In this document: piece by piece, positions 24,563 to 32,786 of the stretch | How positions within the stretch are numbered: position 1 is the stretch's first letter | Layout of the letters: each line of letters opens with the position of its first letter | NCBI RefSeq assembly: GCF_009711095.1 | Contig: NZ_WMJZ01000029.1 | Coordinates: forward strand, 1 to 52,894 | Reading direction: 5' to 3' | Length of the DNA: 52,894 bases | DNA from: Intestinirhabdus alba | Lineage (GTDB): Bacteria > Pseudomonadota > Gammaproteobacteria > Enterobacterales > Enterobacteriaceae | Made by a program: the position numbers and the translations under genes | The notes under the pieces: model-generated | Seen by the model: the letters and a program-made list of their open reading frames with translations, nothing else | Told to the model about the DNA's origin: nothing | Databases searched by the model: none

Positions 24563-24907
24563 ATGGCACGACCTCAGACGGTTAATCAATTACCCGACCC
24601 GATCAAGAAGGAACTTAATAAAAAGCTGACCGAAAGTTCATTCAGCGGTTACGTTCAGCTTACTGAGTGGTTAAACTCGTTGGGATACCCGGTTTCAAAA
24701 TCATCATTGCATCGCTATGCTGAACGCCGCCGCCTGTCGCTTATTGCAGGGAGCGATGCTCCTGGTGCAACAGCTAATATTGTGGATATAAAACTTCGCT
24801 GTCTGGAGATTGCCTCGCTCTGTTTAAAAACCGACGAAAAGCTGCCAACAGATGAAGTAACAAAACACGCTGAAAATTTGATGGGGTGGCTTTACGACCA
24901 GAAATAA
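24563..24907 (+). CDS. Mu gp27-like DUF3486 protein, possible small terminase
   Basis: A 114-residue protein from the ATG at 24563 (an ATG at 24539 would add 8). The start MARPQTVNQLPDPIKKELN and the motif WLNSLGYPVSKSSLHRYAER match the N-terminal helix-turn-helix of the DUF3486 family (Mu gp27), encoded beside the large terminase in Mu-like phages and thought to be its small, DNA-recognising subunit. The usual long C-terminal half is shorter here, and no large subunit is present. SaPIs use their own small terminase to redirect helper packaging; this gene, 140 bp from the right terminus, could do the same (inference). Confidence 0.72.
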   Translation: MARPQTVNQLPDPIKKELNKKLTESSFSGYVQLTEWLNSLGYPVSKSSLHRYAERRRLSLIAGSDAPGATANIVDIKLRCLEIASLCLKTDEKLPTDEVTKHAENLMGWLYDQK

Positions 24908-24997
24908 TTGACTGCGCGGGAGGCTTGCCCTCCCGTTACGTATACGGAAACTCTTTTACAAACCCCCATCCAACCTTTTCCAACATCTTCCCCCATA

Positions 24998-25047
24998 GTC
25001 CCACAATTATCTCACGGGAAACCCTGTATTTATCTCATGTCTAATCA
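24998..25047 (-). repeat. Element right terminus with paired transposase-site-like motifs
   Basis: Read inward on the minus strand: TGATTAGACA, then TGAGATAAAT at offsets 11-20 and TGAGATAATT at offsets 34-43, the second inside CCGTGAGATAATTG. Spacing of 23 bp and the CCGTGAGATAA block match the left end exactly in position. Confidence 0.8.
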
Positions 25048-25053
25048 CCACGG
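25048..25053. repeat. Target-site duplication, right copy (CCACGG)
   Basis: Identical to 17270-17275. On the minus strand it is CCGTGG within the gpA codons for ...MTRIRG. Confidence 0.9.
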
Positions 25054-25967
25054 ATGCGGGTCATCAGCTCGCAGCGGCGTATTGCTGGATTAGCTACCGA
25101 GCCGTCGTATTTTTCAATCAGGCTAATGCGGTTGCCGTCTTCGTCTTCGAGATCCAGCCCCTTGAGAAATTCGCGCGTGCGGCGCTTTTGCTCGCGCCAG
25201 TCAGTCACGCAGTTTTTACTGGCATAGACATGTTTTCTTTTACTGACGCTGCCAACGGCAATGTGCAGGTGTTCGCGCCACGCAGACGCAATACGACGTA
25301 AACGACCACGCCACCAAACCTCATTAAACATACGCATTACTGCCGGTGCAATTTCATCCTCGCCAAAATATTTTTTAGTCACACGCTCCCATTTCGGCGG
25401 TGTAACGTTGAATTGCAGTGAAATAAAACCGGCGCGCATGTACCAGGTGTACAACGTTTTGAGTTCGCTAAATCCGGTGTCATCAATATCAGCCAGTTCA
25501 GCACGAATGAAATTAGCGATATCAGCGGCCAGCAGGTCAATATCGGCGCGCGACATATCCGGGAGGCGGTTAAATCTGGCGACCATATTGACCATGCGTG
25601 ACGCCAGATATTGCATAAGCTGGGTATCAAAATGACCATCGAAAACAGCGGCTGATACATTGCTGTTGATGCCCGAGCACTCGTATTTTTTCGCGACCAG
25701 TTCAAGACGTGGCAATGCCTTTTTGCAGAAGCTGATTAAAAAGGCATTGGCTCGTTGACTGCCCTGAGTTTGCTCCAGCACTGTAGCGGTGCGATAAACG
25801 TCAAAACGCACGCACTCAGGCTGGAGAGAAAGCACTTTTCTCGCATGCAGCAAAGCCGCGAACATACGGTCGCGGCGATACTGTTGGTCATAAGTAATAT
25901 AAGGGCTGGCTATTGCCGACCGTGGAGCATTCCACGGATAAGCATAAGCAACCGTAGAACTATGCAT
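25048..25967 (-). pseudogene. A: Replication protein gpA, N-terminal part (split by insertion)
   Basis: The N-terminal ~306 residues of 186/P2 gpA. Conserved stretches include AYAYPWNAPRSAI near the start, EVWWRGRLRRIASAWREHLH and VYASKNCVTDWREQKRRTRE, and ANPAIRRCELMTRIRG at the break. I chose the ATG at 25967 because it overlaps the stop of the upstream DUF5405 gene by 8 nt. After the break the frame continues two codons into the element and stops. The catalytic HUH and tyrosine motifs are on the other fragment (15943-17269), so this half should be inactive alone. Confidence 0.92.
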
Positions 25968-26247
25968 CAGCATCAGCGCCAGCCCCTTCAATGGCTGCAA
26001 TGCATAGTTGCCCTACCCGCTCAATTTCTGCCGCCATAGCGCCAATGGCGGTAATATCCGACCCATGAATATGATGGTGTATCAGGCCGGAAATAAGCTG
26101 GTTAATCTTCGGATAATAGCCGATAGTGTCGAGCCATTCCTCACCAGCTTTTTTACCGGACTTAACAACTTTCTTTTCATTCAAGATGAATTGATACTGG
26201 TCGCTGGTAATAACCCATGTATCACCGATTTCTATGCGGAGGCTCAT
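25960..26247 (-). CDS. DUF5405 family phage early protein
   Basis: A 95-residue protein of the DUF5405 type found directly upstream of gene A in 186/P2-like phages. The segment GDTWVITSDQYQFILNEKK and the His-rich LIHHHIHGSDITAIGAM are characteristic. Function unknown. Overlaps at both ends show it is coupled within the early operon. Confidence 0.8.
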   Translation of the reverse strand: MSLRIEIGDTWVITSDQYQFILNEKKVVKSGKKAGEEWLDTIGYYPKINQLISGLIHHHIHGSDITAIGAMAAEIERVGQLCIAAIEGAGADADA

Positions 26248-26540
26248 AACTCACCCCCTACCATTGCTTCAATTATCGATAATGTGTCGGTAGCACAGAT
26301 TGGAGTGATAGATAACATCACCCAATTACCGCAACCACTAATTAAGTTATCAATTGGTAAGATGTGAGTGATTTTTACAATGAGTTTATTACCAGTATAT
26401 TCCCCCTCCCATTCCCGCAGTAACAGAAAATCACCACGTTTAAAATCACGGTCATTGATTCTGAATTCGGCTTTTTTATGACCAGATAAAACATCTGCAA
26501 AAAACATCGGTCCAATTTTTAAACTATGAACTGTGCACAT
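26244..26540 (-). CDS. DUF3850 (ASCH/PUA-like) phage early protein
   Basis: A 98-residue protein. HSLKIGPMFFADVLSGHKKA followed by EFRINDRDFKRGDFLLLREW is the DUF3850 signature, a small PUA/ASCH-like beta-barrel that may bind RNA. Its biological role in phages is not known. It is coupled to its neighbours in the early operon. Confidence 0.85.
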   Translation of the reverse strand: MCTVHSLKIGPMFFADVLSGHKKAEFRINDRDFKRGDFLLLREWEGEYTGNKLIVKITHILPIDNLISGCGNWVMLSITPICATDTLSIIEAMVGGEL

Positions 26541-26762
26541 TTAAACGCCCCTGTAATGCTTGGATTTGAGCTCTGCTATTTGCTGACAGGTTACGCAATA
26601 GGCCACGCCCGGAATTGCAGCTCGGCGTGCTTCCGGGATTGGTGCGTCGCATTCTTCGCAGAAGAAACGAGATGACGCAGCGATGCGGCTGCGCGCTGTG
26701 TTGATATGGCGCTCGCGGTCTTCCTGCTCACGCTGTTGTGCTAAATCAATTGCATCGGCCAT
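26541..26762 (-). CDS. TraR/DksA-type zinc-finger protein
   Basis: A 73-residue C4 zinc-finger protein. Cysteines C35-x2-C38 and C56-x2-C59 form the finger (FFCEECDAPIPEARRAAIPG, then YCVTCQQ), as in TraR and phage DksA homologues. TraR-type proteins insert into the RNA polymerase secondary channel and mimic DksA plus ppGpp, so this may tune host transcription early in infection (family inference). The start overlaps the stop of the preceding gene. Confidence 0.88.
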   Translation of the reverse strand: MADAIDLAQQREQEDRERHINTARSRIAASSRFFCEECDAPIPEARRAAIPGVAYCVTCQQIAELKSKHYRGV

Positions 26763-26989
26763 TAGTGCAGCTCCTGTGATTCATTTTCGTAGCGGGTTGC
26801 TTCACGACGCAGCAGTTCAGCCGCTTCAATACTGTTTAACCCTTTGTTGGCAATATGGGTTGCCAATGCCTCAAGACGAATTGAAACTGCGAGCGCGCGA
26901 CCTTTGCGCTCCTCACGCTTGGCAATATCAATCACAGTCATAAGCGGGTCAGTTTCGGCTACAAACATTTTTGGTAATTCTTTCTGCAT
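26762..26989 (-). CDS. DUF2732-like phage early protein
   Basis: A 75-residue mostly helical protein (LAVSIRLEALATHIANKGLN) of the DUF2732 type found in P2-like early operons. Function unknown. Coupled by a 1-nt overlap to the zinc-finger gene. Confidence 0.75.
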   Translation of the reverse strand: MQKELPKMFVAETDPLMTVIDIAKREERKGRALAVSIRLEALATHIANKGLNSIEAAELLRREATRYENESQELH

Positions 26990-27056
26990 TGTTCTTTCTC
27001 CTGAATTTGGGCAATAAGAAGCCCGGCGGGTTTACGCCATTAAATTTGTGTTTGGA

Positions 27057-27395
27057 TTAATTCGGCATGGTTAGCCGTTTGGGGAATAAGCTCACTACTG
27101 CACGAAAATGATTCATCGCTGTAATAAGCGCTTTTTTCTCGTCAGTAGTCAGCTCACTTAATTCGAGCTCATGACGAGCCGCCGGTATTTTTGCTAGAAA
27201 GAAAATAGCGGCCAGCGCCCGATTATTTTCTTCAAATTGTGAGTCACGTTTATCGCGCATATCATCGACAAAGCGCTCAACCTCTTTCCAACTATCACCC
27301 CAATATCTTGCGCGCAATTCAGCCACATGATTGAGACCGGCCAGACGTTCACCTGCTTTTAGCGGAACAGTCGCGGAAACAGCTTCAATAGCCAT
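27057..27395 (-). CDS. DUF5347-like phage early protein
   Basis: A 112-residue helical protein with HVAELRARYWGDSWKEVERF and LAAIFFLAKIPAARHELELS, matching the DUF5347 type seen in 186-like early regions. Function unknown. Its 5' end overlaps fil by 37 nt in another frame, a normal arrangement in this group. Confidence 0.75.
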   Translation of the reverse strand: MAIEAVSATVPLKAGERLAGLNHVAELRARYWGDSWKEVERFVDDMRDKRDSQFEENNRALAAIFFLAKIPAARHELELSELTTDEKKALITAMNHFRAVVSLFPKRLTMPN

Positions 27396-27559
27396 GATTC
27401 CCCCTGCTTTTGAGTAGAAAGGCCGGCCAGTAAATCAGCCTGTGAGCGGCTCGGGTGCCAGCGCTTGCCGTCCTTACCTGCGATCCAGCCGTGGCCGTAA
27501 TGCATGGCGGGGCTTTGCTTAACGAGCAGAGACGCGAATGACGGTTCACTTTTCAGCAT
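27359..27559 (-). CDS. fil: Fil-like filamentation protein of phage 186
   Basis: A 66-residue homologue of 186 Fil. The first ~35 residues (KSEPSFASLLVKQSPAMHYG, HGWIAGKDGKRWHP) are the family core. Fil expression causes E. coli filamentation in 186. A MR start two codons upstream (27565) is possible. It lies between cII and the small early genes, its 186 position. Confidence 0.85.
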   Translation of the reverse strand: MLKSEPSFASLLVKQSPAMHYGHGWIAGKDGKRWHPSRSQADLLAGLSTQKQGESWLLKLFPRLFR

Positions 27560-27566
27560 ACGCACC

Positions 27567-28076
27567 TCAAATCAGGCCAAACGATGCGCCAATACCACTC
27601 ATGGTATCGACCACGCTCGACATAGCGGGATTAGTCTGCAGACGCGCATGCAGCGCCAGAGCCGACAATGACAACATACGAATTCCAGAGTTAACGCTTT
27701 CAATCATGTTGTGCTTACGGGCAGTGGTCAGACGCTCATCAGATACAGCACCGCTCGCCAGCTCACCGAGTTCACTCATTGCGCGCATGACGTAAGACTG
27801 CAATTTATCTTTAGCCAACTCATTAACCGGCACGCATGGCAGGCAGTGAATCTGCGCAAGAAAACCATCAACGAGGGTTGAGTCTTCCGTTAAATCTGTC
27901 AGCGTCCATATCTCGCGGGGAGTTAACTGGTGCGGTTGTTCAGGGTTTAGCTTGTTATAAAGCGTATGAGGCTTGATGCCAGCCTTTACCGCTAGCTCTT
28001 TAACGTTGTGAGAGGCTGCAAATTTACTGCAAGCGTCATCAAAGTGTGTATGTGACGAAACGCGAAAATCTAACAT
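27567..28076 (-). CDS. cII: CII-like establishment activator of phage 186
   Basis: A 169-residue homologue of 186 CII, which activates the establishment promoter for cI transcription. The long block LNPEQPHQLTPREIWTLTDL through VDGFLAQIHCLPCVPVNELA is the conserved family region. The N-terminal ~35 residues include the helix-turn-helix (NVKELAVKAGIKPHTLYNKL). It is the second gene of the lytic early operon after apl. Confidence 0.92.
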   Translation of the reverse strand: MLDFRVSSHTHFDDACSKFAASHNVKELAVKAGIKPHTLYNKLNPEQPHQLTPREIWTLTDLTEDSTLVDGFLAQIHCLPCVPVNELAKDKLQSYVMRAMSELGELASGAVSDERLTTARKHNMIESVNSGIRMLSLSALALHARLQTNPAMSSVVDTMSGIGASFGLI

Positions 28077-28106
28077 GCTGCATCCTTATAATTCACATAA
28101 AGTGAA

Positions 28107-28370
28107 TCAAGAACCAATAACGAGTTGAAAGCGGGAATGTCCCAGCGCCTTGCGCAACTGCTCTTCTTTCCAGCGCGCGTAGTAAATGCGAACCATGCCG
28201 CTTGCACGTTTACGACCTGGCTTAATGACTCGCGGCTCGATTGGTATGCAAGGGTTGTCGCCAGTAGTCCAGCGACGAACTGTAGCGATAGAGACCCGCT
28301 CTAAAGCGGCAAACTCATGAGGAGAAACAATCTCACTTGGAATTTTCACAATTGTAATTTCAGAAGCCAT
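28107..28370 (-). CDS. apl: Apl/Cox-like excisionase and repressor
   Basis: An 87-residue winged-helix/MerR-like protein. VSPHEFAALERVSIATVRRW is the DNA-binding helix pair, as in 186 Apl and P2 Cox. Such proteins promote excision with integrase and damp the early promoters. It is the first lytic gene, divergent from cI, and matches 186 Apl in length. Confidence 0.85.
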   Translation of the reverse strand: MASEITIVKIPSEIVSPHEFAALERVSIATVRRWTTGDNPCIPIEPRVIKPGRKRASGMVRIYYARWKEEQLRKALGHSRFQLVIGS

Positions 28371-28504
28371 ATTGCATCATTCCCTGTTTATCAATAATTA
28401 TCATTGATGCTCTTCGATTGTCAGCGATTATCATCAATGCATTACGGTTAAGCCGCATGTTAATGCGCAAAAGCCGCAACGGTCAATACTCGGATGCGAA
28501 TTTT
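28371..28504. promoter_or_regulatory. Lysis-lysogeny switch region between apl and cI
   Basis: Repeated motifs are visible: ATCAAT ... ATTGAT at 28390-28408 around TTATCAT, and a second TTATCATCAAT at 28429-28439. They are plausible CI or Apl sites in the promoter region serving apl/cII leftward and cI/int rightward. Related GATAATC repeats recur at 30118-30150 next to att, as expected if Apl binds both regions. Confidence 0.6.
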
Positions 28505-29092
28505 ATGGAAATTGATTCAGAAATTAGTAACGAACACGTCTTAGATAGGATTTGTGAAATCTACGGATTTGCTCAAAAAATCCAGCTTGCACGGCACTTC
28601 AATATCGCGGCCAGTTCCCTGCAAAACCGCTACACACGAGGGGCTATCTCCTATGACTTCATAGTTCATTGCTCTCTGGAAACAGGTGCAAATGTAGAAT
28701 GGTTGCTTACAGGTAAAGGGGAAAAGCTATCAGGCAGTAACCTCAAGACATCTGTTGAATCTGATGAGTTAACAGTCAGGTCATTCACATTAAGTGAAGG
28801 TCGATTGATTGACGGTACAGATTTGAGGATATCTAAGTCCCTCTTTAATCGACCACTTAACAACCCACAATGCATACTGTCGGACAATGCGGCTCACTTT
28901 ATTGAGACTGATGCCTTGCTGTCAGATGGTTCATGGCTTGTAGATATTGAGGGCGCAAAAAGCATTCGTGAGTTAACGATTTTACCAGGTAGAAAACTAC
29001 ACGTTGCCGGAGGGAAAGTCCCTTTTGAATGCTTGGTTGATGACATTCAAACATTAGGCCGCGTGGTGGGTGTATATAGTGAGGTGAGTTAA
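28505..29092 (+). CDS. cI: CI repressor (186 type)
   Basis: A 195-residue homologue of the 186 repressor. The N-terminal DNA-binding domain has VLDRICEIYGFAQKIQLARH with IAASSLQNRYTRGAISYDFI; the C-terminal oligomerisation domain ends ELTILPGRKLHVAGGKVPFE and TLGRVVGVYSEVS. I chose the ATG at 28505 (MEIDSEISNEHVLDRICE) because it matches the 186 N-terminus; a longer frame from 28418 reads through the promoter region. Intact, so lysogenic repression should hold. It overlaps int by 1 nt. Confidence 0.92.
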   Translation: MEIDSEISNEHVLDRICEIYGFAQKIQLARHFNIAASSLQNRYTRGAISYDFIVHCSLETGANVEWLLTGKGEKLSGSNLKTSVESDELTVRSFTLSEGRLIDGTDLRISKSLFNRPLNNPQCILSDNAAHFIETDALLSDGSWLVDIEGAKSIRELTILPGRKLHVAGGKVPFECLVDDIQTLGRVVGVYSEVS

Positions 29093-30135
29093 TGACTGTC
29101 CGTAAAAATCCGGACGGAGGCTGGATTTGCGAGCTCTATCCAAACGGAGCAAAAGGCAAACGAATCAGAAAGAAATTCGCGACTAAAGGCGAGGCGCTGG
29201 CATTTGAGCAGTACACCGTACAAAACCCCTGGCAGGAAGAAAAGGAAGACCGACGCACATTAAAAGAACTGGTTGACGCATGGTACAGCGCCCACGGTAT
29301 TACTCTGAAAGACGGGCTAAAACGTCAGTTAGCTATGCATCATGCCTTTGAGTGCATGGGCGAACCGCTCGCACGCGATTTCGATGCGCAGATGTTTTCT
29401 CGCTACCGGGAAAAGCGGCTAAAGGGTGAGCATGCCCGTTCAAATAGGGTTAAAGAGGTTTCCCCTCGCACGCTTAATCTTGAACTCGCCTACTTCCGCG
29501 CAGTGTTTAATGAGTTAAATCGTCTTGGAGAATGGAAGGGTGAAAATCCGCTAAAGAATATGCGCCCTTTCCGCACAGAAGAAATGGAAATGGCTTGGTT
29601 AACTCACGACCAGATTGCGCAACTGCTCGGAGAATGCAAACGGCATGACCACCCTGATTTAGAAACTGTGGTAAAAATATGTCTCGCAACTGGCGCTCGA
29701 TGGTCTGAGGCTGAGAGTCTGAGAAAAAGCCAGCTTGCGAAATACAAAATCACATACATCAACACGAAAGGCAGAAAAAATCGCACCGTTCCAATTAGCA
29801 AAGAACTTTACGATTCTCTGCCTAATGATAAAAAAGGTCGGTTATTTAGCGATTGTTATGGCGCATTCCGGTCTGCACTGGAAAGAACATGCATCGAACT
29901 TCCGGCAGGGCAACTGACCCACGTTTTGCGCCACACCTTCGCCAGCCACTTTATGATGAATGGTGGCAATATTCTGGTCTTGCAGCGAGTGCTCGGCCAT
30001 ACCGACATCAAAATGACGATGCGATATGCGCACTTTGCTCCTGACCATTTAGAGGATGCCGTTAAGCTCAACCCTCTGGCGGTGAGTGGCGATAAAGTGG
30101 CGGTAGAAATGAGTAATGATGATAATCATAGATAA
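29092..30135 (+). CDS. int: Tyrosine integrase (P2/186 type)
   Basis: A 347-residue tyrosine recombinase. Catalytic residues are visible: R203 (ATGARWSEAE), K226 (NTKGRKNR), H277-x2-R280 (THVLRHTFASH), H303 (LGHTDIKMTM) and nucleophile Y312 (RYAHF). The N-terminal ~60 residues are the arm-binding part. It is cotranscribed with cI and lies directly beside the attachment site. The set is complete, so excision is possible if Apl works. Confidence 0.94.
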   Translation: MTVRKNPDGGWICELYPNGAKGKRIRKKFATKGEALAFEQYTVQNPWQEEKEDRRTLKELVDAWYSAHGITLKDGLKRQLAMHHAFECMGEPLARDFDAQMFSRYREKRLKGEHARSNRVKEVSPRTLNLELAYFRAVFNELNRLGEWKGENPLKNMRPFRTEEMEMAWLTHDQIAQLLGECKRHDHPDLETVVKICLATGARWSEAESLRKSQLAKYKITYINTKGRKNRTVPISKELYDSLPNDKKGRLFSDCYGAFRSALERTCIELPAGQLTHVLRHTFASHFMMNGGNILVLQRVLGHTDIKMTMRYAHFAPDHLEDAVKLNPLAVSGDKVAVEMSNDDNHR

Positions 30136-30199
30136 TTTTTGATAATCTAATTGACTGTTTTCAAACGCAAAGTATTGATTTTCGGTTGTTCCCGTAGGA

Positions 30200-30245
30200 A
30201 CTCATAATCGCTTGGTCGTTGGTTCAAACCCAACAGGGGCCACCA
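30200..30245 (+). other. Prophage attachment site: 3' part of tRNA-Ile(CAU)
   Basis: The 46 bp contain the anticodon stem-loop with CAT (ACTCATAATCGCTTGGTCG), the T-arm (TTGGTTCAAACCCAA) and an acceptor end with CCA (GGGGCCACCA). They match the 3' half of ileX/ileY-type tRNA, the target of phage 186. The 5' half is missing, so this is the duplicated core at the int-side end; the intact tRNA should lie beyond the left edge. Confidence 0.85.
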
Positions 30246-30253
30246 AATAAAAC

Positions 30254-30288
30254 AAGGAGTTAGATGAGAAATCATCTGACTCCTTTTT
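30254..30288 (+). terminator. Rho-independent terminator after the att site
   Basis: AAGGAGTTAGATGA and TCATCTGACTCCTT pair around GAAA and are followed by a T run. It is the likely terminator of the original tRNA transcript. Confidence 0.85.
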
Positions 30289-30335
30289 CTTTGGATGCGA
30301 TTTGGGTCAGGTAAAGCATTGCCGCCCTGCCCTCT

Positions 30336-30852
30336 TCATCTCGCCGCCAGCATCCCCGGATAGTGCTTCGCCACGATATCATTCATCTTTTCTGTCAGAT
30401 CGTACCGCTTAAAAGTGATGTGCGCGGTTCCCTTCTGGAAGTAACAAATACTGAAGAAATCATCTTCGTAAACATCCTTCGACGGGTTGTCCCGAATATG
30501 CTCCATCAAACGTATAGTGACATCGCCACGGTTGTCGGGTATCGGTTTACCATCCAGCAGAAACAACATTTTCTCCAGGTCCGCTAATTGATCCCGCCGC
30601 CAGCCCCAGCGGCTGTGCGTCACCAGATTGCTGACGATGATCTTTTTACCAAAGCTATAGGGACCATTGGTTTTGTAGCCCTTTTAAAACATTGATGATG
30701 CCACGCTCAAATACATCCATTTTGTTCAGATGTAGCTGCTCAAAAGTACTGAGGATATTCGCCTCGCTGATGGCCCCCTCCTCCAGGTACTTATGCCACT
30801 GGTCATGGGCCTGCGCATCCATCAAGGCTATCATGCCAGACTTCAACATCAA
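30336..30852 (-). pseudogene. DUF4942 (methyltransferase-like) gene remnant
   Basis: Two frames together encode the C-terminal ~170 residues of a DUF4942 protein. The upstream piece has LKSGMIALMDAQAHDQWHKY, and the downstream piece has LVTHSRWGWRRDQLADLEKM through AKHYPGMLAAR. A frameshift near 30675-30690 at a T/A run separates them, and the 5' part is lost. DUF4942 genes commonly follow cbeA-cbtA in enterobacterial islands, and that order is kept here. Confidence 0.8.
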
Positions 30853-31045
30853 GTCTCGCCGATACTACGGTCAATATTGGTCGAAAGTATAAGTTCGTTG
30901 CGATCTGTTAACACGTCGGATTCTGTTTACATCGTTAATCGTCCGTAAAAGCAAACACGCCTGCCGAAAGTGGCAGGCGCATTATGCGATGAGTAAAAAG
31001 AGAGAAAAGTGCAGAGGTAAAAATCAGGAATGAGGCCCGAAGAAT

Positions 31046-31366
31046 TTAAGTATTCATTAATCCGGTAGCTCGCCTTGCTCTGAGAATATCGGCAGCGCTC
31101 AGGAATGGCGTCTGCTCCTGCCATGTAACCCCTCTGCGGTCGATGCGTACCAGCTCATAACGTTCCACGAGGAAATTAACCGCATCGGCAAGCGTTATTC
31201 CCGCGTCGATATGCTCCTCGATGACCGCGTCGTCGTGGAATGGCGTGTCGTTAAGTGTCAGGCCGTAATGGTGTTCCAGCAGATACGCTAAAAGTCGCTG
31301 CCAGACCTGCACGGGCGACAGACGTGACGAAACCGGCCCCCTGGCCGGTACAGTGGAAATGTGCAT
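31046..31366 (-). CDS. cbtA: CbtA/YeeV-type type IV toxin, probably orphan
   Basis: A 106-residue homologue of CbtA, the type IV toxin that blocks FtsZ and MreB polymerisation. The family core is present: [60 protein letters not shown] and RARRATGLM. It ends about 16 residues before typical CbtA. Its antitoxin gene cbeA should lie just upstream (31370-31800), but that DNA is an IS110 remnant. The toxin is therefore unbalanced, and has either lost activity or is silent. Confidence 0.85.
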   Translation of the reverse strand: MHISTVPARGPVSSRLSPVQVWQRLLAYLLEHHYGLTLNDTPFHDDAVIEEHIDAGITLADAVNFLVERYELVRIDRRGVTWQEQTPFLSAADILRARRATGLMNT

Positions 31367-31463
31367 GGGTAGAACCCTGAGAAAAGATGAAGAGAGAAGG
31401 TGTTACGGGGTTGGTTAAATAGAAACGTAAGCGCAGCTACCACGGGCACCTGAACTGATTAAA

Positions 31464-32160
<697 letters not shown>

Positions 32161-32786
32161 CCACTACACTTTTCTGACAGAGGGAAACACGGGAGAGACT
32201 AGCTGATCTCGTTTCCGAAACAGTTGGTAACAGTTGGTGCCGTGCCAGTTCGAGCAACAAAATATGCAGCCCAGGGTGGAGAAATTTTCCTCGTTTAGCA
32301 TGGCCAGCGAAAGTGGTACATCTGCATTTGGTTGTCTGAACGAGGTAGAGCCGAAGCATGTTAAGAGGAATTGGCTAACTCTCAGGCTTACGAATCAATA
32401 TAGCCATGAATAAATCTTTGAATGTTTTTCAAACTGTTCAACAAGTAACTATTTAATTCCGCCTTACATAGATTGAGCGGAAGGTACTTTCCCATATTTG
32501 ATCATAATATGTACTGGGGATAGAAAAAAAATAATCAACTCAGCTATAATTTTTTTTCAAGTAGCATGTTTATTACTAAATATACTGCCTCGAGACATTG
32601 ATTTCTTAATTAGTTCACAAGATAAAGTGTGACTCACATCCCTTTTTTATTTGATGAACTTTAATTTAAAACACATTAATGAGATGTAAAATAATTTACT
32701 TAATAAATAAAATACGATCTATATCAAATTCTTAGCAACAAATAACCGTTAAAAAAGGTTCGTGACTAATATTATCGGAGGTTATC
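32161..32786. other. Gene-free stretch before the LysR gene
   Basis: About 625 bp. The first ~200 bp resemble decayed island DNA with no frame I recognise. From about 32400 it is strongly AT-rich. GGAGG at 32777-32781 is the ribosome site of the LysR gene. I see no RNA gene or repeat. Confidence 0.5.

Larger units (their letters stand above)
17276..25047. mobile_element. Mu-type transposable element without transposase, candidate phage satellite (7,772 bp)
   Basis: The ends are TG...CA and sit between 6-bp direct repeats inside gene A. Counting inward from each terminus, both ends share TGAT at 1-4, GATAAA at 14-19 and CCGTGAGATAA at 31-41, so each end has two copies of a ~10-bp motif 23 bp apart. 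That is the layout of transposase-binding sites in Mu-like phages. Inside are a leftward set (unknown 243- and 96-residue proteins, Mor-like activator, I-type protease homologue, coiled-coil protein, tape measure protein) and a rightward set (RHH protein, palindrome array, type I toxin-antitoxin, DUF3486 protein). No transposase, capsid, portal or large terminase gene is present. A decayed Mu prophage is the alternative, but the intact ends, intact genes and selective gene set argue for a helper-dependent satellite. Confidence 0.85.

Noticed and set aside
15943-25967. Intein or natural split of gpA
   Set aside because: The interruption has transposon-like ends and a target duplication, and no splicing domain.
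30200-30245. A complete tRNA gene
   Set aside because: Only the 3' half (anticodon arm onward) is present; the upstream bases do not form the D-arm or the 5' acceptor strand.
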